From Thermoanaerobacterium butyriciformans (GTDB lineage Bacteria; Bacillota; Thermoanaerobacteria; Thermoanaerobacterales; Thermoanaerobacteraceae), in assembly GCF_017874545.1 (NCBI RefSeq), contig NZ_JAGGLT010000004.1, positions 1-64,000 on the forward strand: 64,000 bases of DNA. The letters run 5' to 3'. Both the position numbers and the translations under genes were made by a program. Below the pieces are notes generated by a model, which did not search any database, had not been told where the DNA came from, and was given only the letters and a program-made list of their open reading frames with translations. Shown in pieces: positions 24,347 through 33,245 of the stretch. Each line of letters opens with the position of its first letter. Position 1 is the stretch's first letter.

Positions 24347-25745
24347 AATACTTTTTGCGGTCTTTTCAATTCTATTTTTAAGCCTTATAGCATATCTATC
24401 GTATTTCCAACTGTATGAAAAGAACAAGCTTATAACTAGTTCATATAGTGTGTACAACAAAAGACTCATTGAGCAGGAAAAGAAGATTTTAAGGGGAAGT
24501 ATTTACGATAGAAATGGCAATGTTCTAGCAAAAAGCACTATTGTAAATGGTGAGCAGATAAGGCAGTATCCAGATGGTATTCCTTTTGCGAACATAATTG
24601 GTTACAGCCGGAGAATATATCAACAGGGCAGTGCAGGAATAGAAAAAACATATGACAGAGAGCTTCTCGGAATGATAAATACAGATCCGATGACCTTTTT
24701 AAGGGAGACTGTCTTAGGGAAAAGCCAGGCAGGTGATGATGTTGTACTGACTGTAGATAAGAGATTGCAGGATCTAGCTTATAATTTATTAGGCGGCAGA
24801 AAAGGTGCGGTGGTTGCACTGAATCCGAAGACAGGTGAAGTTCTAGCATTGGTATCATCACCATCATACGACCCAAACACGCTTAGTGAAAATTGGGACA
24901 GCATCATGAACAGCCCTGATCATCTGGTCTTAAATAGAGCGACACAGGGCCTGTATCCGCCTGGTTCAATATTTAAAATAATTACTGCTTCTGCTGCTTT
25001 GACATATAAGCCTGACATTTATAATCAAGTATTTAATGATCCAGGCTATGTAATTGTTGATGGAGATAAAATAACCAATTATGACAGTATAGCATATGGA
25101 ACAATAGGCTTTCAAAAGGCGTTTTACGTTTCTTCAAATACATCATTCGTGAAAATTGGACTTCAGGTAGGAAGGTCTGATCTTGAGTCTATGGCAAATA
25201 AATATGGGTTAAACGAAAGTGTTCCATTTGATATACCTGTTGAAAAAAACCAGTTTCCGTCAATTCCTTTAATAAATGGGAAAGTTCAATTGGCAGAAAG
25301 TTCTATAGGTCAGGGTAAAACGTTAGTTACGCCATTGACGATGGCATTGATGGCATCTGCACCTGCCAACGGTGGAGTAATAATGAAGCCATATCTGATG
25401 GATTACGTTAAAAACCCAGTTACGGGAGAGATATTAGAAAAGACAACGCCAGAAAAATATCTTAATCCTATAAGTAAGGATGTGGCAGATAAAATAAAGC
25501 AGCTTATGATAGGAGTTGTACAGCAGGGTACAGGCACAGCTGCACAGATACCAGGAATAACCGTTGCAGGAAAGACAGGCACTGCTGAAAATCCGCAGGG
25601 CCAGGCACATGCTTGGTTTGTAGGATTTGCACCGGCTGAGAATCCTAAAATTGTTGTTGCTGTCATAGTTGAAAATGGAGGTGCAGGTGGGGCTGTTGCA
25701 GCGCCTATTGCTAGGGAAATAATGAAAGCATATATGGGATATTGA
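24330..25745 (+). CDS. Class B penicillin-binding protein (PbpA-like transpeptidase)
   Basis: A 471-residue peptidoglycan transpeptidase with an N-terminal membrane anchor (about 5-25), a dimerisation domain (LRGSIYDRNGNVLA near 50) and a transpeptidase domain. Active-site motifs are SIFK in YPPGSIFKIIT, SSN in YVSSNTSF and KTG in VAGKTGTAENP. The size matches the short PbpA/PBP2 group rather than the larger divisome PBPs. The ATG at 24330 overlaps ftsW by 17 nt and has GAGGATG upstream; an ATG at 24312 is a less likely start. It should form a polymerase/transpeptidase pair with the SEDS protein. Confidence 0.9.
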   Translation: MNRNIKILFAVFSILFLSLIAYLSYFQLYEKNKLITSSYSVYNKRLIEQEKKILRGSIYDRNGNVLAKSTIVNGEQIRQYPDGIPFANIIGYSRRIYQQGSAGIEKTYDRELLGMINTDPMTFLRETVLGKSQAGDDVVLTVDKRLQDLAYNLLGGRKGAVVALNPKTGEVLALVSSPSYDPNTLSENWDSIMNSPDHLVLNRATQGLYPPGSIFKIITASAALTYKPDIYNQVFNDPGYVIVDGDKITNYDSIAYGTIGFQKAFYVSSNTSFVKIGLQVGRSDLESMANKYGLNESVPFDIPVEKNQFPSIPLINGKVQLAESSIGQGKTLVTPLTMALMASAPANGGVIMKPYLMDYVKNPVTGEILEKTTPEKYLNPISKDVADKIKQLMIGVVQQGTGTAAQIPGITVAGKTGTAENPQGQAHAWFVGFAPAENPKIVVAVIVENGGAGGAVAAPIAREIMKAYMGY

Positions 25746-25792
25746 GATTATTCTTTTTCAGCATACATTAATGAGTATCACAAGGTGATGAT

Positions 25793-27643
25793 ATGGTTAA
25801 TATAGAGGAAAAATTGAAGCTGCTGCCGGAAAAACCCGGCGTTTATATAATGAAAGATTCAAGTGGCAAGATTATCTATGTAGGGAAAGCTATGATTTTG
25901 AAAAATCGTGTAAGGCAGTATTTTCAAAATCAGGCAAACCAACTACCAAAAGTTAGAACAATGGTGAAGCATATTGCTGATTTTGAATACATTGTAACAG
26001 ATACAGAGCTGGAAGCACTCATATTAGAATGCAATTTGATAAAAAAACATAAGCCTAAATACAACATATTATTAAAAGATGATAAAAATTATCCGTATAT
26101 AAAAATAACCGTAAAAGAAAATTATCCGAGAATACTCTTTACAAGAAGAGTTGAAATGGATGGTGCCAAATATTTTGGACCTTACAGCAGTGCATTTGCA
26201 GTTCGTGAAACTATAAAACTTTTGAGGCATATGTTTCCACTTAGATCCTGTAATAGGAATATAGAAAGAGATATGGGCAAATGCAGAGAATGCTTATATT
26301 ATCACATAGGATTGTGTTCCGCTCCATGTACAGGACGAGTATCAAAAGACGATTATATGAAATTGGTAGATGATGCCGTAATGTTTTTAGAAGGCAAACA
26401 CGATGTGCTGCTTAGAAAACTGAAAGAAGAAATGGAAAAGGCCGCCCAAAACATGGAATTTGAAAAAGCGGCAAAGCTTCGGGATCAGATATACGGCATT
26501 GAGAAGACGTCTGAAAAACAGAAAATAATTTCTGCATCAGGTGAAGATCAAGATGTCATATCAATGGCCAGAAGTGCAGATGACGCTTGTATTCAGGTGT
26601 TTTTCATAAGAGATGGAAAAGTAAGCGGTAGAGAACACTACTTTATGAAAAATACTGACGATATGAATAGAAGTGATATAATGGCATCATTTATCAAACA
26701 ATTTTACGATGGTGCACCTTATATACCAAAGGAAATAATAACAGATGTTAACATGGATGAAAAAAATGTCTTAGCAGAGTGGCTGTCAAATAAAAGAGGA
26801 AACAAAGTTGTGATTTCTGTTCCTTTAAAAGGAAAGAAAAAAGAACTTGTCGATATGGTTTATGAAAATGCCCTCGAAGCTTTAAAAAATGACGTAAACT
26901 TAAAGATGAAAAGGCAAAAGAATGATGCTGTATCTGAGCTATCCAAATTGCTTGGTCTGGAATATGCAGAAAGAATTGAAGCCTTTGATATTTCAAACAT
27001 AAGAGGGACTGACAATGTTGCATCTATGGTTGTGTTTGTCGATGGGAAACCCCACAAATCATCGTATAGAAAATTCAATATAAAGACTGTTGAAGGGCAG
27101 GACGATTATGGAAGCATGAGAGAAGTTATCTCAAGAAGGATAAAACATGGACTAGAAGAGCGAAGATTAATTGATGATGGAGAACTTCAGGAAGACAAAG
27201 CCAAGTTTCACACAATGCCTGACTTAATACTAGTTGATGGGGGACTTGGCCATGTAAATACGGCAAAAGAGGTGTTACATGAATTAAATATTGATATACC
27301 TGTATATGGAATGGTGAAGGACTCAAAACACAGAACAAGAGGATTAGTATCACCTGATGGGGAAATAGACATGCCTATGACTGGGAGAGCTTTTAGACTT
27401 GTGGCAGAAATACAAGAGGAAGCACATAGATTTGCTATAACATTTCATAAAGAGACAAAAAGCAAAAAACTAAGAAGCGATCTTTTAAAAATACCAGGCA
27501 TTGGAGAAAAACGCATGAAAGCTTTATTTGAATCATTTAAAACTATTGAAGGCATCAAAAATGCCACAGTTGAAGAACTTAAAAAAGTAGATGGGATGAA
27601 TGAAAAAGTGGCTAAAGCTGTCTATGATTATTTTAGGAAATAG
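25793..27643 (+). CDS. uvrC: Excinuclease ABC subunit C
   Basis: A 616-residue UvrC, the nuclease subunit of nucleotide excision repair. Domains in order: GIY-YIG nuclease (PGVYIMKDSSGKIIYVGKA, about 15-95), a cysteine cluster (CRECLYYHIGLCSAPC, about 165), a UVR motif ([24 protein letters not shown], about 215) that binds UvrB, the RNase H-like 5' nuclease domain (FDISNIRGTDNVASMVVF; LILVDGGLGHVN; KDSKHRTRGL) and the C-terminal tandem helix-hairpin-helix (KIPGIGEKRMKALFESF). The ATG follows AAGGTGATGAT. It completes the uvrB-uvrA-uvrC set within 10 kb, interrupted by the FHA-SEDS-PBP cluster. Confidence 0.97.
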   Translation: MVNIEEKLKLLPEKPGVYIMKDSSGKIIYVGKAMILKNRVRQYFQNQANQLPKVRTMVKHIADFEYIVTDTELEALILECNLIKKHKPKYNILLKDDKNYPYIKITVKENYPRILFTRRVEMDGAKYFGPYSSAFAVRETIKLLRHMFPLRSCNRNIERDMGKCRECLYYHIGLCSAPCTGRVSKDDYMKLVDDAVMFLEGKHDVLLRKLKEEMEKAAQNMEFEKAAKLRDQIYGIEKTSEKQKIISASGEDQDVISMARSADDACIQVFFIRDGKVSGREHYFMKNTDDMNRSDIMASFIKQFYDGAPYIPKEIITDVNMDEKNVLAEWLSNKRGNKVVISVPLKGKKKELVDMVYENALEALKNDVNLKMKRQKNDAVSELSKLLGLEYAERIEAFDISNIRGTDNVASMVVFVDGKPHKSSYRKFNIKTVEGQDDYGSMREVISRRIKHGLEERRLIDDGELQEDKAKFHTMPDLILVDGGLGHVNTAKEVLHELNIDIPVYGMVKDSKHRTRGLVSPDGEIDMPMTGRAFRLVAEIQEEAHRFAITFHKETKSKKLRSDLLKIPGIGEKRMKALFESFKTIEGIKNATVEELKKVDGMNEKVAKAVYDYFRK

Positions 27644-27671
27644 AGGTATCATTGGGTAGATGATACCTTTT
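27643..27671. terminator. Bidirectional terminator between uvrC and birA
   Basis: GGTATCAT (27645-27652) pairs with ATGATACC (27660-27667), followed by TTTT on the plus strand. It separates the converging uvrC and birA genes. Confidence 0.75.
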
Positions 27672-28651
27672 CAAACGTAACCAAGCAAACCTCTGACGGA
27701 GACGTCGCCGGATGCGATAGTTTTTTTCTCACCATTTTTAAATACAACAATTAGATTGCCGTCATCGTCGATATCAACAGCACGCCCTATGCATTCATTG
27801 TTGTTTATTATTACTTTTACGTCTTTGTTTAGCGTTAATGAATATTCTTTGCATAAATTTCGTATAGATGAAAATCCATCTATTAAAAATACCCTATAGT
27901 ATTTTTCAAAATTATTAAGTATCGATGCTGTCAGAGGCTTTCTATCTAGAATTTTGCCTGTTTCAATAGAGAGGGATGTTGCCTTGCCACACAAATCTTC
28001 TGGAAAATTTTGTACATTTACATTTATACCGATTCCAATTACTATGAAATTTACTCGATCTATTTCTCCGTTCATTTCTGTAAGTATTCCGCAAACCTTT
28101 TTACTGTTTATTACTATATCATTTGGCCATTTTATGCCAGATCTTATATCAGCTATTTCTTTAATGGTTTCTATGACAGCTACTGCTGCAACTTGCGTCA
28201 GCTTGACTGCTTCATTAGGACTTAAGTTCGGCTTAAGAATTATAGACATCCATATTCCTTGCCCTTTATTTGAAACCCAGTACCTGCCCATGCGGCCTCT
28301 TCCCGATGTTTGTTCTTCTGCAACAATCGCTGTACCGTCTGCGGCGCTTGGTGCAATTTCTTTTGCATAATCATTTGTGGATGATATGCTTTCAAAGTGT
28401 AAATAATTCCTGCCTATGAATTTTGTTTTCAAATATGGAGAAATTTCCATATAATCTATGATATCGGGTTCTTCCATCAAAAGATATCCAGATTTGTGTT
28501 TCGACTCTATGATGTAACCATCCGATTTCAATTCATTTATGTATTTCCATACTGCCGTTCGCGACACGTTTAGCATTTCGCATAATTCCTGACCTGATAT
28601 GTGCTTATCTTTATTTGCTTTTAAAATTGATAATATATCATTTTTTAACAA
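27671..28651 (-). CDS. birA: Bifunctional biotin-protein ligase/biotin operon repressor
   Basis: A 326-residue BirA. The N-terminal winged helix (ILSILKANKDKHISGQELCEMLNVSRTAVWKYINELK) is followed by the ligase domain with STNDYAKE (about 90), the adenylate-binding GRGRMGRYW (about 118), KWPNDIVINSKKVCGIL (about 180) and GIGINVN. A C-terminal SH3-like domain ends the protein. It attaches biotin to carboxylase subunits and can repress biotin genes, none of which are in the window. The start is a TTG at 28651 with GAAGGTGAG upstream. It is divergent from hprK. Confidence 0.93.
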   Translation of the reverse strand: MLKNDILSILKANKDKHISGQELCEMLNVSRTAVWKYINELKSDGYIIESKHKSGYLLMEEPDIIDYMEISPYLKTKFIGRNYLHFESISSTNDYAKEIAPSAADGTAIVAEEQTSGRGRMGRYWVSNKGQGIWMSIILKPNLSPNEAVKLTQVAAVAVIETIKEIADIRSGIKWPNDIVINSKKVCGILTEMNGEIDRVNFIVIGIGINVNVQNFPEDLCGKATSLSIETGKILDRKPLTASILNNFEKYYRVFLIDGFSSIRNLCKEYSLTLNKDVKVIINNNECIGRAVDIDDDGNLIVVFKNGEKKTIASGDVSVRGLLGYV

Positions 28652-28743
28652 AGCCCACTCACCTTCAACTATAGATTCAAGTTTATTATACAGTAAAAAT
28701 AATTTTCGACAAATAGTTTATTTACAATTAATGCGGTAATTTA

Positions 28744-28772
28744 TTTACATCTTAGATATAAAATAATATAAT
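28744..28772 (+). promoter_or_regulatory. Sigma-A promoter of hprK
   Basis: TTTACA (28744-28749), 17-nt spacer, TATAAT (28767-28772). The 10-mer TTTATTTACA occurs twice in direct orientation (28717-28726 and 28740-28749), the second including the -35 box. Confidence 0.65.
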
Positions 28773-28812
28773 TAATGTAAAGCCAGCAAGTGCCGATTAG
28801 GAGGTAATAGAT

Positions 28813-29727
28813 TTGTTAAGTGTATCAGTTGCGGATTTGATAAAAGATCTGGATTTGGAAGTAGTAGTAGAAGCAAATGAGAAGATTGACATAACGACAA
28901 GCGATGTAAACAGGCCTGGTCTTCAATTTTCAGGATTTTATGAACATTTTGCAAATGAACGCGTGCAAGTTATTGGAATGGTTGAAACAGCATTTATAGA
29001 TAGGATGCCTTTAGATTTACTTGCAGAACGTGCTGATAAGTTTTTTGAATATCCGGTACCGTGCGTAATTGTTACAAGAGGATTAAGCATAAAGAGAGAG
29101 ATTGTGGAGGCGGCTCAGAAATATGGCAGATATCTTTTAAGGACAAAGGAATCTTCTACGAAATTTATAAGCAGGCTTATCAACTATTTAGAAGAAAAAT
29201 TGGCACCTAAAATTACTATTCACGGTGATCTTGTTGATGTTTACGGTGTTGGGGTTCTTTTGCTGGGAGAGAGCGGTATTGGCAAGAGTGAGACCGCATT
29301 AGAGCTTATAAAGAGAGGTCACAGGCTTGTGGCCGATGATGCTACAGAGATTAAAAAAATAAGCGATTATGTTTTGCAGGGCAGTTCACCTGATATAATA
29401 AGGCATTATATAGAGATAAGAGGAATAGGGATTCTTGATATTAGGACACTTTACGGTGTGGGTTCTGTAAGGGATACTATGAATATTGATTTGGTTATAC
29501 AATTGGAAGAATGGGATGAGGACAAGTATTATGATAGGCTTGGTCTTGATGACGATTACATAAAGTTTTTGGACATCAAGATTCCAAAATTGACGATACC
29601 TGTAAGACCAGGAAGGAATCTTGCCATAATTGTGGAGGTTGCAGCGATGAACCATAGACAAAAACAAATGGGTTATAATGCTGCACATGAGCTTAACAAA
29701 AAATTGTTGAAACAAATTTCAACTTAA
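28813..29727 (+). CDS. hprK: HPr kinase/phosphorylase
   Basis: A 304-residue bifunctional enzyme that phosphorylates and dephosphorylates Ser46 of HPr, the switch for CcpA-dependent carbon catabolite control and PTS inhibition. The N-terminal regulatory domain (about 1-130) is followed by the P-loop GESGIGKSETALELIKRGH (about 155), DDATEI, the HPrK signature EIRGIGILDIRTLYG (about 200) and a basic C-terminal KIPKLTIPVRPGRN loop. The start is a TTG at 28813, 7 nt after AGGAGG. It explains how the sugar operons at 33-64 kb could be tied to glycolytic state. Confidence 0.95.
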   Translation: MLSVSVADLIKDLDLEVVVEANEKIDITTSDVNRPGLQFSGFYEHFANERVQVIGMVETAFIDRMPLDLLAERADKFFEYPVPCVIVTRGLSIKREIVEAAQKYGRYLLRTKESSTKFISRLINYLEEKLAPKITIHGDLVDVYGVGVLLLGESGIGKSETALELIKRGHRLVADDATEIKKISDYVLQGSSPDIIRHYIEIRGIGILDIRTLYGVGSVRDTMNIDLVIQLEEWDEDKYYDRLGLDDDYIKFLDIKIPKLTIPVRPGRNLAIIVEVAAMNHRQKQMGYNAAHELNKKLLKQIST

Positions 29728-29787
29728 AATATAATTGTTGTAGCAATCGTATTGAATTTCTTACATATGAAGGGGATGTAAATTCTG

Positions 29788-30504
29788 ATGAATCTTTTAC
29801 TTGACACACATACACATACAGTAGCAAGCGGTCATGCGTACGGCACGATAATGGAAAATGCAAAAGAGGCTTCAAAGAAAGGTTTAAAGCTTATTTGCAT
29901 GACGGATCATGGTCCTAAGATGCCGGGAGGACCTCATATTTTTCACTTTGGAAATTTAAAAGTCATGCCTAAAGAGATAGACGGTGTAGAAATATTGAAA
30001 GGTGTTGAAGCTAATATAGTGGACAGAGATGGGAACCTTGACATTCCGGAAGAAATTTTAAGAAGATTGGATGTGGTTATTGCCAGCCTTCATGATGTAT
30101 GTTTTCCTTATCGGGATATAGATTCAAATACTGAAGCGATTATAAATGCAATGAAAAATCCATACGTAGATATAATTGGACACCCAGGAAATCCCATTTT
30201 CGAGATTGATGTTGACAGGGTTCTTGATGCAGCAAAAGAATATGATACATGCATTGAGATTAATAACAGCTCTTTTGTTTCATCTAGAGTTGGAAGCTAC
30301 GACAACTGTTTATTAATCGCCAAGAAGGCTGCAGAAAAAAATGTCAAGATTTGTGTTGGAAGCGATGCACACATATCATTTGATGTAGGCAGGTTTGACA
30401 AAGCATTGGAAGTAATAGAAAAAGCTAATTTAGATGAAAGCCTTATATTAAATACAGATGTAGATAAATTTAAAGAATACTTAAAGAACAAAGGAAAGTT
30501 GTAA
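29788..30504 (+). CDS. PHP-domain phosphoesterase (YcdX-like)
   Basis: A 238-residue stand-alone PHP phosphatase. The metal-binding motif DTHTHTVASGHAYGTIMEN is at the N terminus; more ligands are in CMTDHGPKMPG (about 36), GVEANI (about 73), SLHDVC (about 102), GHPGNP (about 133) and VGSDAHISFDVG (about 195). Family members hydrolyse small phosphate esters using a trinuclear metal site; the natural substrate is not known. It sits 28 nt upstream of the glucokinase gene and may be co-transcribed with it. Confidence 0.88.
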   Translation: MNLLLDTHTHTVASGHAYGTIMENAKEASKKGLKLICMTDHGPKMPGGPHIFHFGNLKVMPKEIDGVEILKGVEANIVDRDGNLDIPEEILRRLDVVIASLHDVCFPYRDIDSNTEAIINAMKNPYVDIIGHPGNPIFEIDVDRVLDAAKEYDTCIEINNSSFVSSRVGSYDNCLLIAKKAAEKNVKICVGSDAHISFDVGRFDKALEVIEKANLDESLILNTDVDKFKEYLKNKGKL

Positions 30505-30532
30505 AAAGTTATTCGACAGGGGGAAAGATAAC

Positions 30533-31468
30533 ATGAGAATTGGCGTCGATATTGGTGGAACAAACATAGCCGTAGGATTAGTCAACGAAAAAGGCAAAAT
30601 AATGGCAATGGGTTCGAGACCTGCAGAGCCTAAAAGAGGTTATGCTGCAATCGCAAAAGACATTGCTGAAATTTCATTGGAATTGATAAAAAGATGTGGT
30701 CTTGATATTTCAGATATAGAATCTATGGGTATTGGTGTACCTGGTGTAGCAGATAACGAAAAAGGGATTGTTTTAAGAGCCGTAAATCTTTATTGGACAA
30801 AAGTGCCGTTGGTAAAGGAAATACATAAATACATCGATATACCTATAAATATGGACAATGATGCAAATGTTGCTGCACTGGCAGAAGGAATATTTGGAGC
30901 AGGAAAAGGAACAAATTCATCTGTCACTATAACTTTAGGAACTGGTGTTGGCTCAGGATTCATATTAAATGGAAAAGTGTTTAATGGCGCACACCATTTT
31001 GCGCCAGAGCTTGGGCACATCGTTTTAGGGGACAATGGCGTTATGTGCAATTGTGGCAAAATTGGCTGTTTTGAGACGTATGCGTCTGCAACGGCTCTCA
31101 TCAGAGAAGGCAAGAAGGTTGCAATTAAGGACAGCAATTCACTTATATTGAAACTGGCAGGCGGTGAAATAGAGTCTATTACAGCTAAAAATGTCATTGA
31201 TGCTGCAAAACAATTTGATGAAGCAGCTATGATGATTTTCAATGATTATGTGAAGTATCTTGCAATGGGAATTGTGAACATTATAAATATACTTGATCCA
31301 GAAGTTATAATAATCGGTGGCGGTGTCGCTAATGCTGGAGATTTTCTTTTAAAGCCGCTTAAAGAAGAAGTAAGTAAAAATATATTATTCAAGGATCTGC
31401 CGTATGCTGACATTAGAAAAGCTGAGCTTGGAAATGACGCAGGAATAATAGGTGCGGCAATTCTCTAA
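30533..31468 (+). CDS. ROK-family glucokinase
   Basis: A 311-residue ROK sugar kinase, most like Gram-positive glucokinases. ATP-binding DIGGTNIAVGLVNEKG is at the N terminus; the catalytic Asp lies in MDNDANVAALAE (about 104); ROK signature and zinc ligands are in HHFAPELGHI and CNCGKIGCFETYASATAL (about 170); IIIGGGVANAG follows near the C terminus. It converts free glucose, such as that released by intracellular glycosidases, to glucose 6-phosphate. Substrate could be another hexose; ROK members vary. The ATG follows a GGGGGAAAG ribosome site. Confidence 0.88.
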   Translation: MRIGVDIGGTNIAVGLVNEKGKIMAMGSRPAEPKRGYAAIAKDIAEISLELIKRCGLDISDIESMGIGVPGVADNEKGIVLRAVNLYWTKVPLVKEIHKYIDIPINMDNDANVAALAEGIFGAGKGTNSSVTITLGTGVGSGFILNGKVFNGAHHFAPELGHIVLGDNGVMCNCGKIGCFETYASATALIREGKKVAIKDSNSLILKLAGGEIESITAKNVIDAAKQFDEAAMMIFNDYVKYLAMGIVNIINILDPEVIIIGGGVANAGDFLLKPLKEEVSKNILFKDLPYADIRKAELGNDAGIIGAAIL

Positions 31469-31484
31469 GAAAAGGGGTTTTAAT

Positions 31485-32957
31485 GTGAAGATATATGAAT
31501 TTTACGAAAGAAATACAAAATTAAAAGATCATGTTGCAATAAAATTTAAAGATGAAATAATTACATATGGTGAGTTGCCAAAATACGTCGATAGCTATGC
31601 AGCTTACTTGCAATCACTGGGTGTTAAGAAGGGTGACAAAGTAATACTTAGCATGCCTAACTGTCCTGAATTTATCTTTGCATATTTAGGATCGGCAAAG
31701 GCTGGTGCTATAACAATTCCATTAAATCTTATGTATACAATGGAAGAAATACAGTATGTTGTGATGGAATCTGGTGCAAACACTATTGTAGTTCATCCTG
31801 TTGTACTTAAAAATGTAGATACTTCAGCATTTAGTAAGCTAAATTTAAAAAATGTAGTTGTTTTAAACGACGATACAAAGAAAAAAATAATGAAACACAC
31901 TAATTACGTTCCTGTAGAAATAAATGATGATGATGTATGTACATATCTTTATACATCTGGTACAACTGGTAAACCTAAAGGTGCAATGCTTACACATAAA
32001 AATTTTGAAGCAGATGTTGTTGCGATGGATGAAATATCGGATCTTGGTCCAAGTGACAACTTTTTATGTGTGTTGCCGCTTTTTCACAGCTTTTCTTGGG
32101 CTGTAAATGTGCTGCTTGCATTTTATCTTGGAAGTACTGTAACTATAAAGGACAGCTTTATGCCCAAAGACACATTGGAAACACTTTTAAATGAAGATAT
32201 AACAGTATTTTGCGGTGTGCCATCTATCTTTGCATTTTTAATAAGAATGGTAGAAAAAGGTCAATTTAAAGCATTGAGGCTTGCTATTTCAGGTGGTGCG
32301 CCGTTAGCACCGGAGATACAAAGGGGATTTGAAGAGAAATTTAATTTTCCGCTTGTTGAAGGTTATGGATTGTCAGAGGCTGCGCCTGTTGCGATGTTAA
32401 ACCCCCTTGGCGTAAACGAAATAAGAAAACCCGGTTCCATAGGTGTACCACTTCCATGCAATGAAGCTAAGATAGTAGATGAAGACGACAATGAGGTGTC
32501 AGTTGGCGAGGTAGGTGAGCTTATTTTAAAAGGCTCCAACATAATGGTAGGATATCATAATATGCCTGAGGAGACAGCAAAAACTTTGAGAAATGGATGG
32601 CTTCATACGGGTGACCTTGCGAAGAAAGACGAAGATGGATATTATTACATAGTTGATAGACTGAAAGACATGATTATCTTGGGCGGGTTCAATGTATATC
32701 CCAGAGAAGTAGAAGAAGCACTTATGGAGCACCCTGCAGTAAAAGAGGCTGCAGTAATTGGAGTAGGCGATAAATATAAGGGTGAGGAAGTAAAGGCATT
32801 TATCGTGCTAGAGGATGGAAAGACTGCAGACAGAAAAGAGCTGCAAAGCTTTTTGCACGACAAATTGGCAAAATATAAGATACCTAAAATATTCGAGTTT
32901 GTAAATGAGCTTCCAAAGAGCCCAACAGGTAAAGTCATGAAAAAACTTCTCAAATAA
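31485..32957 (+). CDS. Acyl-CoA synthetase (AMP-forming), long-chain type
   Basis: A 490-residue adenylate-forming enzyme. The P-loop-like motif is TYLYTSGTTGKPKGAMLTH (about 160), then LPLFHSFSW, GYGLSEAAP (about 305), TGDLAKKDEDGYYYIVDRLKDMIILGGFNVYPREVEEAL (about 385-425) and the catalytic Lys in PKSPTGKVMKK at the C terminus. It probably activates fatty acids to acyl-CoA; chain length cannot be read from the sequence. The start is a GTG at 31485 with AAAGGGG 7 nt upstream, overlapping nothing. It follows glucokinase by 16 nt, though a metabolic link is not evident. Confidence 0.88.
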   Translation: MKIYEFYERNTKLKDHVAIKFKDEIITYGELPKYVDSYAAYLQSLGVKKGDKVILSMPNCPEFIFAYLGSAKAGAITIPLNLMYTMEEIQYVVMESGANTIVVHPVVLKNVDTSAFSKLNLKNVVVLNDDTKKKIMKHTNYVPVEINDDDVCTYLYTSGTTGKPKGAMLTHKNFEADVVAMDEISDLGPSDNFLCVLPLFHSFSWAVNVLLAFYLGSTVTIKDSFMPKDTLETLLNEDITVFCGVPSIFAFLIRMVEKGQFKALRLAISGGAPLAPEIQRGFEEKFNFPLVEGYGLSEAAPVAMLNPLGVNEIRKPGSIGVPLPCNEAKIVDEDDNEVSVGEVGELILKGSNIMVGYHNMPEETAKTLRNGWLHTGDLAKKDEDGYYYIVDRLKDMIILGGFNVYPREVEEALMEHPAVKEAAVIGVGDKYKGEEVKAFIVLEDGKTADRKELQSFLHDKLAKYKIPKIFEFVNELPKSPTGKVMKKLLK

Positions 32958-32973
32958 ATTAATAGAAAACTTG

Positions 32974-33005
32974 AAAGTCATGCTTAAAGCGGCATGGCTT
33001 TTCAT
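32974..33005 (+). terminator. Terminator after the acyl-CoA synthetase gene
   Basis: AAAGTCATGC (32974-32983) pairs with GCATGGCTTT (32992-33001) including one G-T pair, followed by TTCATTTT. It ends the housekeeping block before the sugar modules. Confidence 0.75.
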
Positions 33006-33110
33006 TTTGAGACAATCTCGGTTTTAGTATAAAATAGAAGTATTTTGAAGAAATTTGATGATAGATGCCGTATATCATTCTAAATCAAATATTTAGATAA
33101 ATTATTGGGA

Positions 33111-33139
33111 TTGACTTATGGCAAAATCTGTTTTACTAT
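33111..33139 (+). promoter_or_regulatory. Sigma-A promoter of the LacI/beta-mannosidase operon
   Basis: TTGACT (33111-33116), 17-nt spacer, TACTAT (33134-33139). The predicted start site coincides with the first of two inverted repeats. Confidence 0.65.
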
Positions 33140-33145
33140 TGTTAT

Positions 33146-33158
33146 GTAATCCGTTACG
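33146..33158 (+). promoter_or_regulatory. Putative LacI-type operator O1
   Basis: GTAATCCGTTACG: GTAA and TTAC arms around TCCG, seven bases after the -10 box. It shares GTAATC..TTACG with the second site at 33222-33234. Confidence 0.55.
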
Positions 33159-33221
33159 TAAATTGTTTTTGCAGTAGTGAAAAATAAGTTATTATTCCTA
33201 AAAATTCACCTTAATAACTAA

Positions 33222-33234
33222 GTAATCAATTACG
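33222..33234 (+). promoter_or_regulatory. Putative LacI-type operator O2
   Basis: GTAATCAATTACG, the same inverted repeat as at 33146-33158 but for two central bases, 76 bp downstream and directly before the ribosome site of the LacI gene. Two sites about seven helical turns apart would suit a looping dimer of dimers. Confidence 0.55.
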
Positions 33235-33245
33235 AAGGAGTTGTT

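Noticed and set aside
28690-28770. BirA operator in the birA-hprK intergenic region
   Set aside because: The direct repeat TTTATTTACA is not the inverted TTGTTAAC-type biotin operator, and no biotin genes are nearby.
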